Positions 1 through 8,832 of a DNA stretch of 64,000 nt are shown piece after piece (the stretch's first letter is position 1; every line of letters begins with the position of its first letter). Source of the DNA: Luteitalea sp. TBR-22 (lineage in GTDB: Bacteria > Acidobacteriota > Vicinamibacteria > Vicinamibacterales > Vicinamibacteraceae). The stretch lies in the NCBI RefSeq assembly GCF_016865485.1, contig NZ_AP024452.1, positions 3,122,501 through 3,186,500 on the forward strand. Reading direction: 5' to 3'. The position numbers and the translations under genes were made by a program. A model generated the notes under the pieces. The model searched no databases, was not told the origin of the DNA, and saw nothing but the letters and a program-made list of their open reading frames with translations.

Positions 1-37
1 CCGTCGAGCCGGATCAGGGGATGGGACACGGCGTGTC

Positions 38-2638
38 TCACTCGTACCTCAAGCCGCTGAGTGCACGGTCGCTCACGATCCGGCACGCCGGTACCAGCGC
101 CGCCACCACGCCAGCAAACAGGAGCACGCCTGCGGCAATGGCGCGCACGGAGAGATCGCCGCTGCGGATGCCGAACAACTGCTGTTCGAGGAGGCGGGCC
201 GCCGGGATGCTGGCGAGCAACCCCACGGTGACGCCGGCCGTGGTGAGCCAGAGTCCGGGACGCAACAGCCAGGCGCGCAGCGACCACGTCCGCGCGCCGA
301 GGGCGAGGCGGATGCCGACTTCCCGGCGACGCGCCACCATCTCGCTGGCGAGCAGGCCATACAGGCCGACGACCGCCAGCAGCGCCGCAGCGAGCGCACA
401 GGTGGCCATGACGCGGGTCAGCACGCGCGCCTGCCGACTCCCGGCATCCACGGCCTCGTCCAGCGGGGCGAGCAGGCCGAGGGGATGGTCGGGGATCGCC
501 CGCTGCAGGGAGGCGCGCAGGCGACGCACCGCGTCCGGGGTGCCGTCGGTGCGGGCTGCGACGTGCACGAGCGGCCAGTAGGCGCGTGACCAGGGCCGGT
601 AGACCTCGGGGACGGCCGTCTCGTCGCGGAACGTCTGCCGGACGTCACCGACGACGCCGACGACCTCCGACCACGCCGGCGTGTCGTCCTTCCACCTGAG
701 CCAGAGACGCTGTCCCACCGGGTCGACGCTGCCGAAGTGGCGGCGGGCAAAAGCCGACGACACCACTACCTCCGACCGCGCGCTTCCCGGCCCCTCGTCG
801 ACGAACACCCGACCGGACACGAGCGGGATGTCCATTGCGCGGAAATAGTCGGGCGTCGCCGAGCGCACCGAGATGTCGGTCCGCCCGGGGGCGACGTCGG
901 CCTCGCCGTAGATGAGGACCGAGCCGGACTGGGTGCCGCCCTGAAGGGGGAAGCGGTCGACCGCCCCGGCGGCCACGACGCCCGGCGTGCCGTTCACCGC
1001 GTCGAGGATGCGCCGCACCACGGCGTCGATCTCGGCCTTGGGCTGTTCCCAATCGAGGTCGTAACGGATCGCGACCACGTGCGTGGCATCGTAGCCGCGG
1101 GGTCGACGAAGCATCTCCTGCAGACTCCCGGAGAACAGCAGCGCGAGGACGAGCAGTACCGTACTGCAGGCGACCTGCGTGCCGACGAGCAGCCGCCGCA
1201 CGCGCCGGCGGCTCGGCGGCTCGGTCGCGGCATGAAGCGCCGCTCCGGGGCGCGCGGGCCGCGTGAGCACGTGCCAGGCCGGCCACACGGCGAGGACGAG
1301 CGTGGTCACCAGCACCACGCCCAGTCCGGCCCCGACCGTGCGCGCCCCCATCGTCACGCCGGTCAGGCCGGTCACGTCCTCGGCCAGTGCCCGCTCCAGC
1401 CACCGCAGCACGAGGCTGGCGACGTACCAGGCCAGCGGCATGGCCGCGACGGCGATCAGGAACGCCTCGTGGAAGGCCAACCGCAACATCGCCCACGGCC
1501 CGGCGCCGAGGGCCAGCCGCACCGACGACTCATGGTCGCGGGCCATCGCCCGCACGAACAGCAGCCCGCCGACGTTGACGCAGACCACCAGGTACACCAC
1601 GAGCGCCGCGCCCAGGACCATCAGCAGCGGGGAGCGCACGTCGCGCGCCTCATGGGACTGGAGGCTGGTGAGCCGCACATCGAGGTTCCGATCGTGCGTG
1701 GGGTACGTCTCGCCGAAGCGGCGGGCCGCGGCACGGGCCTCCTGCTCGACGCTCGCAAGGGTCGCGCCGGGCGCGAGGCGACCGATGACCATGAGCCAGT
1801 TACCGCCGCGCGGGGCGCGCTGGTACTCCGGACCCGACGGGGCGAAGACGTCGATGTCGGCAGGGTAGGCAAATTCCGGAGGGAGGATGCCGACGATCTG
1901 GTACGGCGCACCGCGCAGGGTGACGGTGGCGCCGACCACCGACTCGCTGCCGCCGAAGAGCCGCTGCCAGCCGCGGTTGCTGAGCATCAGGACGGACGCC
2001 CCGTCGCGCTGCTCCTCGTCGCTGAACACCCGCCCCCTCGCGGCCGTCATCCCCAGCACGTCGCGGAAGGGCCCCACCGCGCGGATGGCCTGGACGAACC
2101 TCGCCTCGGTGCCGCGCCCCAGCACGAGCTGCTCGCCGTAGACCCCAATCACGCCACGCAGCCCGCCGACCTCGCGCCCGTAGTCGGCCGTGCGCGCCGG
2201 GTTGCCGCCGACCTTCTGCCCGGCGAGCGACTCGTCGAGCACCACGAGCCGGTCGGCGCCCGGGACGGGCAGGGGAGCCAGCAACACCCGATCGACGAGC
2301 GTGGAGGTGGCCAGCAGCACACCGGCGCCGAGGGCGAGGGTGAGCACGGCGGTGGCCAACAGCAGGGGACGTCGGCGGAGCCCACGGGCGGCCTGTCGCG
2401 TCTCGCGCGCCCACGTCGACAGCCAGGGGAGAGTGTCCTGCTCGACGCTGGCGGCCACCCACGGGCCTGGGAGACCGAGTCGTCGGCGCGCCTCACGCCG
2501 AGCGACCTCAGGCGCCCAGCCGGCAGCCTCGAGCTCGGCCGCGTGCTGCTCGCGGTGGAAGGTGACCTCGTCGACCAGTTCCTGCTCGATCCGGGCGCGC
2601 CGGGTCGTCGAGTTGATGAGCCGCTTCAGCCAACCCAT
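38..2638 (-). CDS. ADOP-type FtsX/MacB-like ABC permease
   Basis: An 866-residue inner-membrane permease without an ATPase domain. Residues about 1-75 form a charged helical prefix (ELVDEVTFHREQH), followed by a first membrane helix near 92-112, a MacB-type periplasmic domain to about 320, an FtsX helix block at about 340-460, a second periplasmic domain, and a final FtsX block ending near 860. This duplicated permease layout with a prefix domain is the ADOP family that is expanded in Acidobacteria. Members are presumed to work with a separately encoded ATPase in export or resistance, but substrates are mostly unknown. The gene starts 4 bp after padR, so the two are almost certainly co-transcribed and PadR-controlled. 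No ABC ATPase gene lies beside it in this window. Family assignment is firm; function is not. Confidence 0.9.
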   Translation of the reverse strand: MGWLKRLINSTTRRARIEQELVDEVTFHREQHAAELEAAGWAPEVARREARRRLGLPGPWVAASVEQDTLPWLSTWARETRQAARGLRRRPLLLATAVLTLALGAGVLLATSTLVDRVLLAPLPVPGADRLVVLDESLAGQKVGGNPARTADYGREVGGLRGVIGVYGEQLVLGRGTEARFVQAIRAVGPFRDVLGMTAARGRVFSDEEQRDGASVLMLSNRGWQRLFGGSESVVGATVTLRGAPYQIVGILPPEFAYPADIDVFAPSGPEYQRAPRGGNWLMVIGRLAPGATLASVEQEARAAARRFGETYPTHDRNLDVRLTSLQSHEARDVRSPLLMVLGAALVVYLVVCVNVGGLLFVRAMARDHESSVRLALGAGPWAMLRLAFHEAFLIAVAAMPLAWYVASLVLRWLERALAEDVTGLTGVTMGARTVGAGLGVVLVTTLVLAVWPAWHVLTRPARPGAALHAATEPPSRRRVRRLLVGTQVACSTVLLVLALLFSGSLQEMLRRPRGYDATHVVAIRYDLDWEQPKAEIDAVVRRILDAVNGTPGVVAAGAVDRFPLQGGTQSGSVLIYGEADVAPGRTDISVRSATPDYFRAMDIPLVSGRVFVDEGPGSARSEVVVSSAFARRHFGSVDPVGQRLWLRWKDDTPAWSEVVGVVGDVRQTFRDETAVPEVYRPWSRAYWPLVHVAARTDGTPDAVRRLRASLQRAIPDHPLGLLAPLDEAVDAGSRQARVLTRVMATCALAAALLAVVGLYGLLASEMVARRREVGIRLALGARTWSLRAWLLRPGLWLTTAGVTVGLLASIPAARLLEQQLFGIRSGDLSVRAIAAGVLLFAGVVAALVPACRIVSDRALSGLRYE

Positions 2639-2642
2639 GACC

Positions 2643-2975
2643 TTACTCGGCGAACCTGAGGACGTGGCGCACGCCCTGGAGGAGCTTCTGCCACTTGGCT
2701 TCCTCCTCGTCCAACTGGCGCCGGCCGGTCGGCGTGAGGGCGTACACCCGGGCCTTGCGCTGACTCTCGGTGACGCTCCAGGACGACTTCACCCAGCCCT
2801 CCTGTTCCAGCCGGCGGAGGGCCGGATAGAGCGAGCCCTCCTCGACTCGGAGCAGGGCATTGGAGGTGTTCTGGATGTGCTGCGCGATCGCATAGCCATG
2901 GCGGGGCCCGGCGTCGAGGGTCTTGAGGATCAGCAGCGTGAGCGTGCCCTGAAGGGCGTCGGTGCGTGGCGGCAT
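2643..2975 (-). CDS. PadR-family transcriptional regulator
   Basis: A 110-residue winged-helix repressor. The N-terminal 75 residues carry the PadR fold (LQGTLTLLILKTLDAG, HGYAIAQHIQ, then EEGSLYPALRRLEQEGW, the recognition region). The C-terminal 35 residues form the short dimerisation helix of the small PadR class. It precedes the ADOP permease by 4 bp, a pairing repeated many times in acidobacterial genomes, and probably represses that operon until an effector binds. The ATG lies 10 bp from a 34-bp dyad (2986-3019) that is the obvious candidate operator, implying autoregulation. The effector cannot be read from sequence. Confidence 0.93.
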   Translation of the reverse strand: MPPRTDALQGTLTLLILKTLDAGPRHGYAIAQHIQNTSNALLRVEEGSLYPALRRLEQEGWVKSSWSVTESQRKARVYALTPTGRRQLDEEEAKWQKLLQGVRHVLRFAE

Positions 2976-2985
2976 CGGATACCTC

Positions 2986-3019
2986 GAATTCGATACATCG
3001 ACATCGATGCCTCGAATTC
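2986..3019. promoter_or_regulatory. Candidate PadR operator (34-bp imperfect dyad)
   Basis: Between divergent padR and xerD lies an inverted repeat in which 28 of 34 positions are symmetric. The outer arms are GAATTCGA / TCGAATTC and the inner arms CATCGA / TCGATG. CCTCGAATTC also recurs directly at 2982-2991 and 3010-3019. Position and symmetry suit a dimeric PadR regulator, so binding here would autoregulate padR and the permease. Whether xerD is also affected is unknown. Confidence 0.6.
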
Positions 3020-3107
3020 TATGCCTAGAGACGCAGGGATGTCACCAGCAGTTCCATGGCCGTCGTGCGCGCCCGTCCTGCGGCGGTTTCCCCGGTATGC
3101 TGGCGAT

Positions 3108-4019
3108 GTGGATGGAGACGTACAGCACGCCAGCAACGCCCGGATTGATGCGTATCTCGATCACCTGCGGGTCGTGCGGCGGTTGCAGCCGCTGTCGGTG
3201 GAGAGCTACAGCCGCGACCTCGTGCAGCTGGCGCGGTATGCGGCCGGCACCGGCAAGGCGCCCGAATCCCTGACGCTTCAGGACCTCGAAGCGTTCGTGC
3301 GCGGCCTGATGGCCGAGGGCTACTCGCCGCGCTCCGTGGCACGCATGGTGGCCGGCGTGCGGGGCTTCTACAAGCACCTGCTGGTGTCGCGGGTCATCGC
3401 CACCAATCCGGCCGACGACCTGCGTCCGCCGCGTGCCTGGCGGGAGCTGCCAAGGTACCTGTCACTCGACGAGGTGGACGCGCTGCTGGCGGCGCCCGAT
3501 CTCTCCACTCCTCGAGGCCTCCGCGACCGAGCCATGCTGGATCTGCTGTACGCCACGGGGTTGCGCGTCTCCGAACTCGTGACGCTGCGCCCCTCCGACC
3601 TGAACCTGGAGGTCGGCTTCCTGACGTGTATCGGCAAGGGCGACAAACAGCGCATCGTCCCGGTGGGGGAGCAGGCGATCCGCTCGCTGCGGACCTACCT
3701 GGAAGAGGGAAGACGAGGGTTGTTGAAGGGGCAGGGATCGCCCTGGTTGTTCCCAGGCGGGCGGGGACCGGCGGCACTCACGCGGGTGGGATTCTGGAAG
3801 GCCCTGAAGGCGTACGCGATGAAGGCGGGCGTGACGCGCGATGTGTCACCGCACGTGCTGCGGCACTCGTTCGCCACGCACCTCCTGGATCGCGGGGCTG
3901 ACTTGAGGGCAATCCAGATGATGCTGGGGCACGCCGCGCTGTCGACGACGCAGATTTACACCCATGTGCTCGAGGCGCGCCTGAAGCGTTTGTACGAGTC
4001 GCACCACCCGCGCGCATAG
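3108..4019 (+). CDS. xerD: Tyrosine recombinase XerD
   Basis: A 303-residue site-specific recombinase that resolves chromosome dimers at dif. The N-terminal SAM-like core-binding domain (about 10-100) is followed by the catalytic domain. The active-site set is complete: R153 (ATGLRVSEL), K177, H249 and R252 (HVLRHSFATHLL), H275 and nucleophile Y284 (TQIYTHV). Every one is offset by exactly five from the E. coli XerD positions (R148, K172, H244, R247, H270, Y279). The GTG at 3108 is chosen because it gives this family length. In-frame ATGs at 3021 and 3039 would add 23-29 atypical residues and overlap or abut the padR dyad. It stands alone, with no partner XerC and no transposon context, so a housekeeping role is more likely than an integrase. 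Confidence 0.9.
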   Translation: MDGDVQHASNARIDAYLDHLRVVRRLQPLSVESYSRDLVQLARYAAGTGKAPESLTLQDLEAFVRGLMAEGYSPRSVARMVAGVRGFYKHLLVSRVIATNPADDLRPPRAWRELPRYLSLDEVDALLAAPDLSTPRGLRDRAMLDLLYATGLRVSELVTLRPSDLNLEVGFLTCIGKGDKQRIVPVGEQAIRSLRTYLEEGRRGLLKGQGSPWLFPGGRGPAALTRVGFWKALKAYAMKAGVTRDVSPHVLRHSFATHLLDRGADLRAIQMMLGHAALSTTQIYTHVLEARLKRLYESHHPRA

Positions 4020-4054
4020 CCCACGCAAATGCCTGGCAGACAGCCGTTTGGCGC

Positions 4055-4076
4055 TCTTGTCGGCCGGCCGACAAGA
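4055..4076. terminator. Perfect 22-bp palindrome between convergent genes
   Basis: TCTTGTCGGCC is followed directly by its exact reverse complement. It sits in the 62-bp gap between the stops of xerD and lptFG, which converge here. A stem this strong could end transcription in both directions, although there is no run of T after it. A shorter relative (TGTCGGC CA GCCGACA, 9192-9207) occurs inside parB, so it may instead be a dispersed repeat. Confidence 0.45.
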
Positions 4077-4081
4077 CGTGC

Positions 4082-6535
4082 TCAGGTGCGGGCCGACACG
4101 ACCAGATAGGCAGCCACCGCGACGAAGAGGATGTTCGGCGCCCATGCCGCAATCGGCGGGGCCAGGACACCGGCGCTGCCCACGGCGGCAAACAGGCTCT
4201 GGGTGGTCCAGTAGAGGATCGCGAGCACGATGCCAATCCCGATCCCGAACAGCGTGCCCTTCCTCCCGGTCGTCACGCCGAACGGGATGGCAATCATCGT
4301 CATGATCAGCGTGATGAACGGGAAGGCCATCTTCCGGTGCATGGCCACCTGCAAGGGCACGGTGTTGTAGCCGGCCTTCTCGAGTTCGGCGATGTGGTCA
4401 CGAAGCTGTCCGAGCTTGAGACGCTCGGCCATCACGGCTTCGGGTTCCTCGACGCCGAAATAGTCGGCCGTCTCGAGAGTGACGGTGCGGGTGGGGAAGA
4501 CCTCGAAGTCGGTCACGGCGTTGCGGTCGCCGAACGTGCGGGTCCACCCGAGATCGGATCGCCAGGTCGTGCTGCTCATGTTGGTCGACACGCGGGCGTA
4601 GGTCCGCCCCGTGACGTTCCAGCCGCGCGTCCCGAACGTGTAGACGGTGAGGTCCTCGAGCCTGCCGGCGCGGGCATCGAACCGCCCGTAGTGATACAGC
4701 TCGCCGCTGCTGCCCGCCATCCACTGCCGCGAAGCCAGGCCGTAGCGGCTCCTGGTCGGCGTCCCGCTCCTGATGGTGTCGCGCAGTTCCTCGGCACGCC
4801 TGTTGGAGGCTGCCAGGATGCTCTGCTCCATGCCGAACAGCACCCCGCTCCACATCAACCCGAAGGCCAGCATGGGAATCGCGGCGCGGTACAACGAGAC
4901 CCCGCATGCCTGCATCACTGTCAGCTCACTGGTCCGGGTGAGCAGGCCCACGGTGACCAGCGTGCCGACAAGTGCGGCCATGGCCGTGATGTAGTACGTG
5001 TACTGCGGTGTCGAATACGCGAAGAAACTCAGCAGCGTCTGCCCGGTCGTCTTGCCCTTGAAGAGGTATTCGCTGTAGTCGGTGAAGATGGCGATGTAGA
5101 ACACCGCCAGCATGCCCAGGAAGGTGACCCCGAAGACCCGAAGGTAGATGCGGCTCAGGTACCGATCCAGGATGTTGAACGTCGGCAGGATGCCTTGAGG
5201 CACCTTGATGACGACCACCGTGCCGCTTCGGCGTGGGGCAGCCGCCGACGCCTGCGCAGGCTGCCGGGGGGCGGCATCCTCGACGGTGACCGCCCGCCCG
5301 CGGGACGATACCGACGGGGCGCCGACGCGGCGCAGCAGGCCGCCAAGAGCCTGCGGCACGGGAATTCGGAGGCTGGGGGAGAACTCGTAGCCGCGCGTCT
5401 TCATCACCAGCAGGACGAGCCCGGCCCCACCCAGCAGCACGTTGGGTATCCAGAGCGCGAACTCCGCCGGCACCTTCTGGCCCTTGGCCAACGCCTCACC
5501 CATGTACATCAGCACGTAGTACACGAGCACCACGGCGATGCCGATCACGAAACCGGCGTTCTTGCCATCCTTCCGGTGTGACACGCCCAGGCCGAGGGCG
5601 ATGAGCCCGAACACCAGACAGGCCACCGGGATGGTGTACTTGCGCTGGATGGCCATGATCGGGTTGTGCGGCGACATGCCCTGTTCTCGCAACTGGCGGG
5701 CCTTTGTCCGCAGCTGCGGGATGGTCATCTCGTTGTCGCCGGGTGTCAGCCCCTGTCGGGGGAACACCGTCTCGGGATCGAGCGACACGGTCAGCGACTC
5801 GAACGACTGGAGCTCGTACTGCGCCGGGGTGTCGACTTTCGACCGGTGCATGATCCCGTCCTCGAGGATGAGATCCACGCGGCGCGTCTTCGGATCGAGC
5901 ACGAAGTGCCCCCGGTCGGCAGTCAGCAACTGCGGCTCGCCCGGGTTCCGGGTGTCGGAGAGGAAGACGCCCTTCCAGCCCCGGGTGTTGGCCGGCACGT
6001 CGCGCACGTACAGGACGAGGTTCGGGAACTCCTCGAAGAACACGCGAGGGCGGACGTCGCTCTCGGCCTTGGCCTGGATGATGCGGAACGTGATGTCGCG
6101 GAACGTCTGGTTGGCCCGCGGCATGGCCTCGATCATGGTGTAGGCGGTGGCGGCGGTCGCCAGCACCGCCATCAGGCCGACGGGCCTCAGGATCCGGTAG
6201 AGGCTCACGCCACAGGCCTGCATGGCCACCGCCTCGCGGTCCGCTGACAGCCGGCCCAGCGCCATCAGCAGACCGACGAGCAGACTGATGGGGATGGTCA
6301 AGGCCAACGACGAGGGGAGCAGCGTCAGGAGGATGCGCCCGATCGTCGGCAGGTTCACGCCCTTGGCGATCAGCTTCTCGGCGACGTCCATGATCGTCGG
6401 GATCTGGAGCAGGAACGTCAGGATGAGGAGCGTCAGCCCGAACGGCGCGAGCGTCTCGCGGATGATGTAGCGGTCGAGCGTGCGGAGCATGCTGGGAGAT
6501 CGTGGGGCAGGGCGCGAATGCCGCGCCGTGCTCAT
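4082..6535 (-). CDS. Fused LptF-LptG LPS-export permease
   Basis: This 817-residue protein contains two complete YjgP/YjgQ permeases in one chain. Domain 1 (about 16-400) starts MLRTLDRYIIRETLAPF and domain 2 (about 447-817) restarts NILDRYLSRIYLRVFGV. Each carries the same signature after its second helix (MQACGVSLYRIL and MQACGVSLYRAA), a periplasmic beta-jellyroll, and three C-terminal helices. In other bacteria LptF and LptG are separate and pair with an LptB dimer to extract lipopolysaccharide from the inner membrane. Here they are joined by a roughly 45-residue Pro/Ala/Arg-rich linker. LptB and LptC/A are encoded at 28.5-31.3 kb. An internal ATG at 6490 is an equally plausible start. 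The gene follows the antiporter by 38 bp. Confidence 0.9.
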   Translation of the reverse strand: MSTARHSRPAPRSPSMLRTLDRYIIRETLAPFGLTLLILTFLLQIPTIMDVAEKLIAKGVNLPTIGRILLTLLPSSLALTIPISLLVGLLMALGRLSADREAVAMQACGVSLYRILRPVGLMAVLATAATAYTMIEAMPRANQTFRDITFRIIQAKAESDVRPRVFFEEFPNLVLYVRDVPANTRGWKGVFLSDTRNPGEPQLLTADRGHFVLDPKTRRVDLILEDGIMHRSKVDTPAQYELQSFESLTVSLDPETVFPRQGLTPGDNEMTIPQLRTKARQLREQGMSPHNPIMAIQRKYTIPVACLVFGLIALGLGVSHRKDGKNAGFVIGIAVVLVYYVLMYMGEALAKGQKVPAEFALWIPNVLLGGAGLVLLVMKTRGYEFSPSLRIPVPQALGGLLRRVGAPSVSSRGRAVTVEDAAPRQPAQASAAAPRRSGTVVVIKVPQGILPTFNILDRYLSRIYLRVFGVTFLGMLAVFYIAIFTDYSEYLFKGKTTGQTLLSFFAYSTPQYTYYITAMAALVGTLVTVGLLTRTSELTVMQACGVSLYRAAIPMLAFGLMWSGVLFGMEQSILAASNRRAEELRDTIRSGTPTRSRYGLASRQWMAGSSGELYHYGRFDARAGRLEDLTVYTFGTRGWNVTGRTYARVSTNMSSTTWRSDLGWTRTFGDRNAVTDFEVFPTRTVTLETADYFGVEEPEAVMAERLKLGQLRDHIAELEKAGYNTVPLQVAMHRKMAFPFITLIMTMIAIPFGVTTGRKGTLFGIGIGIVLAILYWTTQSLFAAVGSAGVLAPPIAAWAPNILFVAVAAYLVVSART

Positions 6536-6573
6536 CAGACGATCATTTCAGAAGTCGCGGTCGGTTCCAACCA

Positions 6574-8538
6574 TCATGACGCGGCGCTGGCGAGGGCCGA
6601 AAGCGCGCGGCGCTGGTCCGGGGTGCCGGCAATGGCCAGCAGGTCGTGCGGCTCGAGGGCCGTCTCGGCGCCAGGGTTGGGCTGCATCTGCCCGTCGCGC
6701 ATGAGGCCCACGACCGTCGCCCCGGTCCGTGCCCGGATGCCCAGGTCGCCGAGACTCGCGCCCGCCAGCTGGCTGCCGGGGTGGACCTCGACCCACGCGA
6801 AATCGAACAGCTGACTTGCCGCCCCGAGTTGCACCAGCGTCTGGTAGTCGCTGTCGTCGCCGAACAGCGGCGCGTACATCTCCTGGCGGAGTTGCGTGCT
6901 CACACGGTGCACCTCGGCGACACCGTAGTCGAGATGCAGGAGCGACTGGCGCACCATCTCCAGCCCGGCCTCGAGTTCCGGCTGGACCACCTCGGTGATA
7001 CCCCGTGCCTGCAACTGCTTCAACTGCTCGGCTCCCTCGGCCCGCGCGACGATCCGGACGACGGGGGAGAGGCGCCGCACCGCGTCGATGATGGCTTCGG
7101 TGACGCTCACGACCGGCACCGTCACCAGCACGAGCCGCGCGTGGGCGACGTGTGCCGCCTCGAGCACGACCGCCTGAGTCGCGTCACCGAACACCACGGT
7201 CAGCCCGTCCTCCCGGGCCTGTTCGAATCGGCGATAGTCCAACTCGAGCAGTACCGCAGGCAACTGCAGGCGGCGCAGGAAGGTCGTCGTGAAGCGGCCC
7301 ACGCGACCGCCGCCCACGATGACCACGTGGTCGCGCACGCCGGCGGCTGGCATGTTGATGGTGTGAACCGGCTCGGTGTCGGACCGCCGTCGCCACCAGG
7401 CGTAGACCGGCGAGGTGAGTCCGGACACCAGCGGCGTCAGGACCATGCTGAGGACGGCCGTGTTCAGGAGCAGCGCGAACGCCGAGGCATCGAGGCCCCC
7501 GGCGGCCAGGCCGACCTTGCCGAGCACGAACGAGAACTCGCCGATCTGCCAGAGGCCGAGCGCGACGGCCAGCGGGACGACGTTCCGGTAGCCGAATGCG
7601 TACGACACGCCGCCCAGGATGAACGCCTTTCCGATCAGGATCGCCATCAGCAACAGCGCCACCGGCCCGGCCATCGTGAGCAACTGTCGCGGGTCGATCA
7701 GCATGCCTACCGAGGCGAAGAACAGCATGCCGAACACGTCGCGGAGCGGAATGATGTCGCTCAGCGCCTGGTGCGCGTAATCGGATTCGCTGAGGACCAG
7801 GCCGGCGACGAAGGCGCCGAAGGCGAAGGACAGGCCGAACAGGTACGTGACGTAGCCGATGCCGAGGCCGATCGCCGTGATGGCGAGCAGGAACAGCTCC
7901 CGTGACTGGCGGACGGCGATGAACTGCATCAGCCGCGGCAGGAACCTGGTGCCCACCACGACCATCAGCGCGAGGAAGATCACGGCCTTCACGCCCGCCG
8001 CGGCAACGGCTCGCAGACCCGCTTCCGGCTGCGAGAGGGTCGGCAGCAGGATCATCAGGGGCACCACCAGGAGGTCCTGGGCGATCAGGATGCCCACCAT
8101 CACGCGGCTCGAGAGGGTGCCGAGCTGCCCCTGAGCCATCAGGGTCTTCAGGATGACCATGGTGCTGCTCAGCGAGATGGCGGCCCCCAGCCACAGGGAC
8201 GGCCGCCAGTCCCACCCGAGCACGGACCCGACGCCGAAGCCGAGCAGTATCACCAATGCCATCTGGATCGGGGTTCCGATCAGGGCGATGGCGCGCACCG
8301 GCTGCAGTTGCTTGAGCGAGAACTCCAGGCCCAGCGCGAACAGGAGCAAAGCGACGCCGACCTCGGCCAGCAGCTCGATGTCGTGTGTGTTGGTGATCGC
8401 CTGGCCGATGGAATGGGGGCCGATCACCACGCCCGCGAGGATGTAGCCGAGGATCAGCGGCTGCTTGAGGAACTGCGCAGCGAGTCCGCCGGCGAGGCTG
8501 GCGACGATGACGATGGCGAGGTCGGCGGCGATGCCCAT
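6574..8538 (-). CDS. CPA2-family K+/H+ antiporter with RCK domain (YbaL/KefB-like)
   Basis: A 654-residue inner-membrane cation:proton antiporter. Residues 1-395 hold about 12 helices of the Na/H exchanger fold. Residues about 400-515 are a TrkA-N/RCK Rossmann domain ([11 protein letters not shown], then [12 protein letters not shown]) that would bind a nucleotide. Residues about 565-650 resemble TrkA-C ([21 protein letters not shown]). The family exchanges K+ or Na+ for protons and is gated by nucleotide or thiol ligands. No KefF-like ancillary protein is nearby, and the domain order fits YbaL best. It starts with ATG and precedes lptFG on the same strand, but a functional link to LPS export is not implied. 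Confidence 0.88.
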   Translation of the reverse strand: MGIAADLAIVIVASLAGGLAAQFLKQPLILGYILAGVVIGPHSIGQAITNTHDIELLAEVGVALLLFALGLEFSLKQLQPVRAIALIGTPIQMALVILLGFGVGSVLGWDWRPSLWLGAAISLSSTMVILKTLMAQGQLGTLSSRVMVGILIAQDLLVVPLMILLPTLSQPEAGLRAVAAAGVKAVIFLALMVVVGTRFLPRLMQFIAVRQSRELFLLAITAIGLGIGYVTYLFGLSFAFGAFVAGLVLSESDYAHQALSDIIPLRDVFGMLFFASVGMLIDPRQLLTMAGPVALLLMAILIGKAFILGGVSYAFGYRNVVPLAVALGLWQIGEFSFVLGKVGLAAGGLDASAFALLLNTAVLSMVLTPLVSGLTSPVYAWWRRRSDTEPVHTINMPAAGVRDHVVIVGGGRVGRFTTTFLRRLQLPAVLLELDYRRFEQAREDGLTVVFGDATQAVVLEAAHVAHARLVLVTVPVVSVTEAIIDAVRRLSPVVRIVARAEGAEQLKQLQARGITEVVQPELEAGLEMVRQSLLHLDYGVAEVHRVSTQLRQEMYAPLFGDDSDYQTLVQLGAASQLFDFAWVEVHPGSQLAGASLGDLGIRARTGATVVGLMRDGQMQPNPGAETALEPHDLLAIAGTPDQRRALSALASAAS

Positions 8539-8832
8539 GAGCGCTCGGGCAGCATGGTAACGGAGGTGGGCGCGGCGTGCCGACCGGCGGCCGTCATTCG
8601 TTAGGTCGAATCACCTTAGAGCATCCACACACACCTTCAACAGGGATATTGTCGGACGCAAATGCAATGAGTCCGATAATACACATTATGTTAACTACAG
8701 GGTCTGAACCATTGAAGCCGGGTACTGCGTTGCGTCGTTTCGTTGGATGCCGCCCCCGCGTGCCCCGGCTGCCCTGTCGCTCCACCGAGGGCGTACTGAC
8801 GCTCGAGCCGACTGGAATCTGAAGGCTGGGGC
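8539..8832. other. 294-bp non-coding gap with AT-richer core and a stem-loop
   Basis: No convincing gene lies here. Between about 8600 and 8720 the base composition is clearly less GC-rich than the flanks. The core contains an 11-bp stem at 8647-8657 / 8671-8681 (TATTGTCGGAC pairs with GTCCGATAATA, one G-U pair) around a 13-nt loop. Short ORFs exist on both strands but lack ribosome sites and family character. It lies downstream of parB and upstream of the antiporter, so a parB terminator, an antiporter promoter or a small RNA are all possible. Confidence 0.4.

Noticed and set aside
2190-3107. Long N-terminal extension of xerD
   Set aside because: It is antisense to padR and the permease. 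Catalytic residue spacing matches XerD from the GTG at 3108.
3108-4019. XerD-like gene as an integrase marking a mobile island
   Set aside because: Residues and length match housekeeping XerD, and there is no attachment duplication or phage or transposon gene nearby.
8601-8612. T-loop-like GGTCGAATCACC, a possible tRNA remnant
   Set aside because: No acceptor stem, anticodon arm or CCA end can be built around it.
8577-8822. Small ORFs on both strands in the parB-antiporter gap
   Set aside because: No ribosome sites, no hydrophobic or family pattern, and the region includes a stem-loop.
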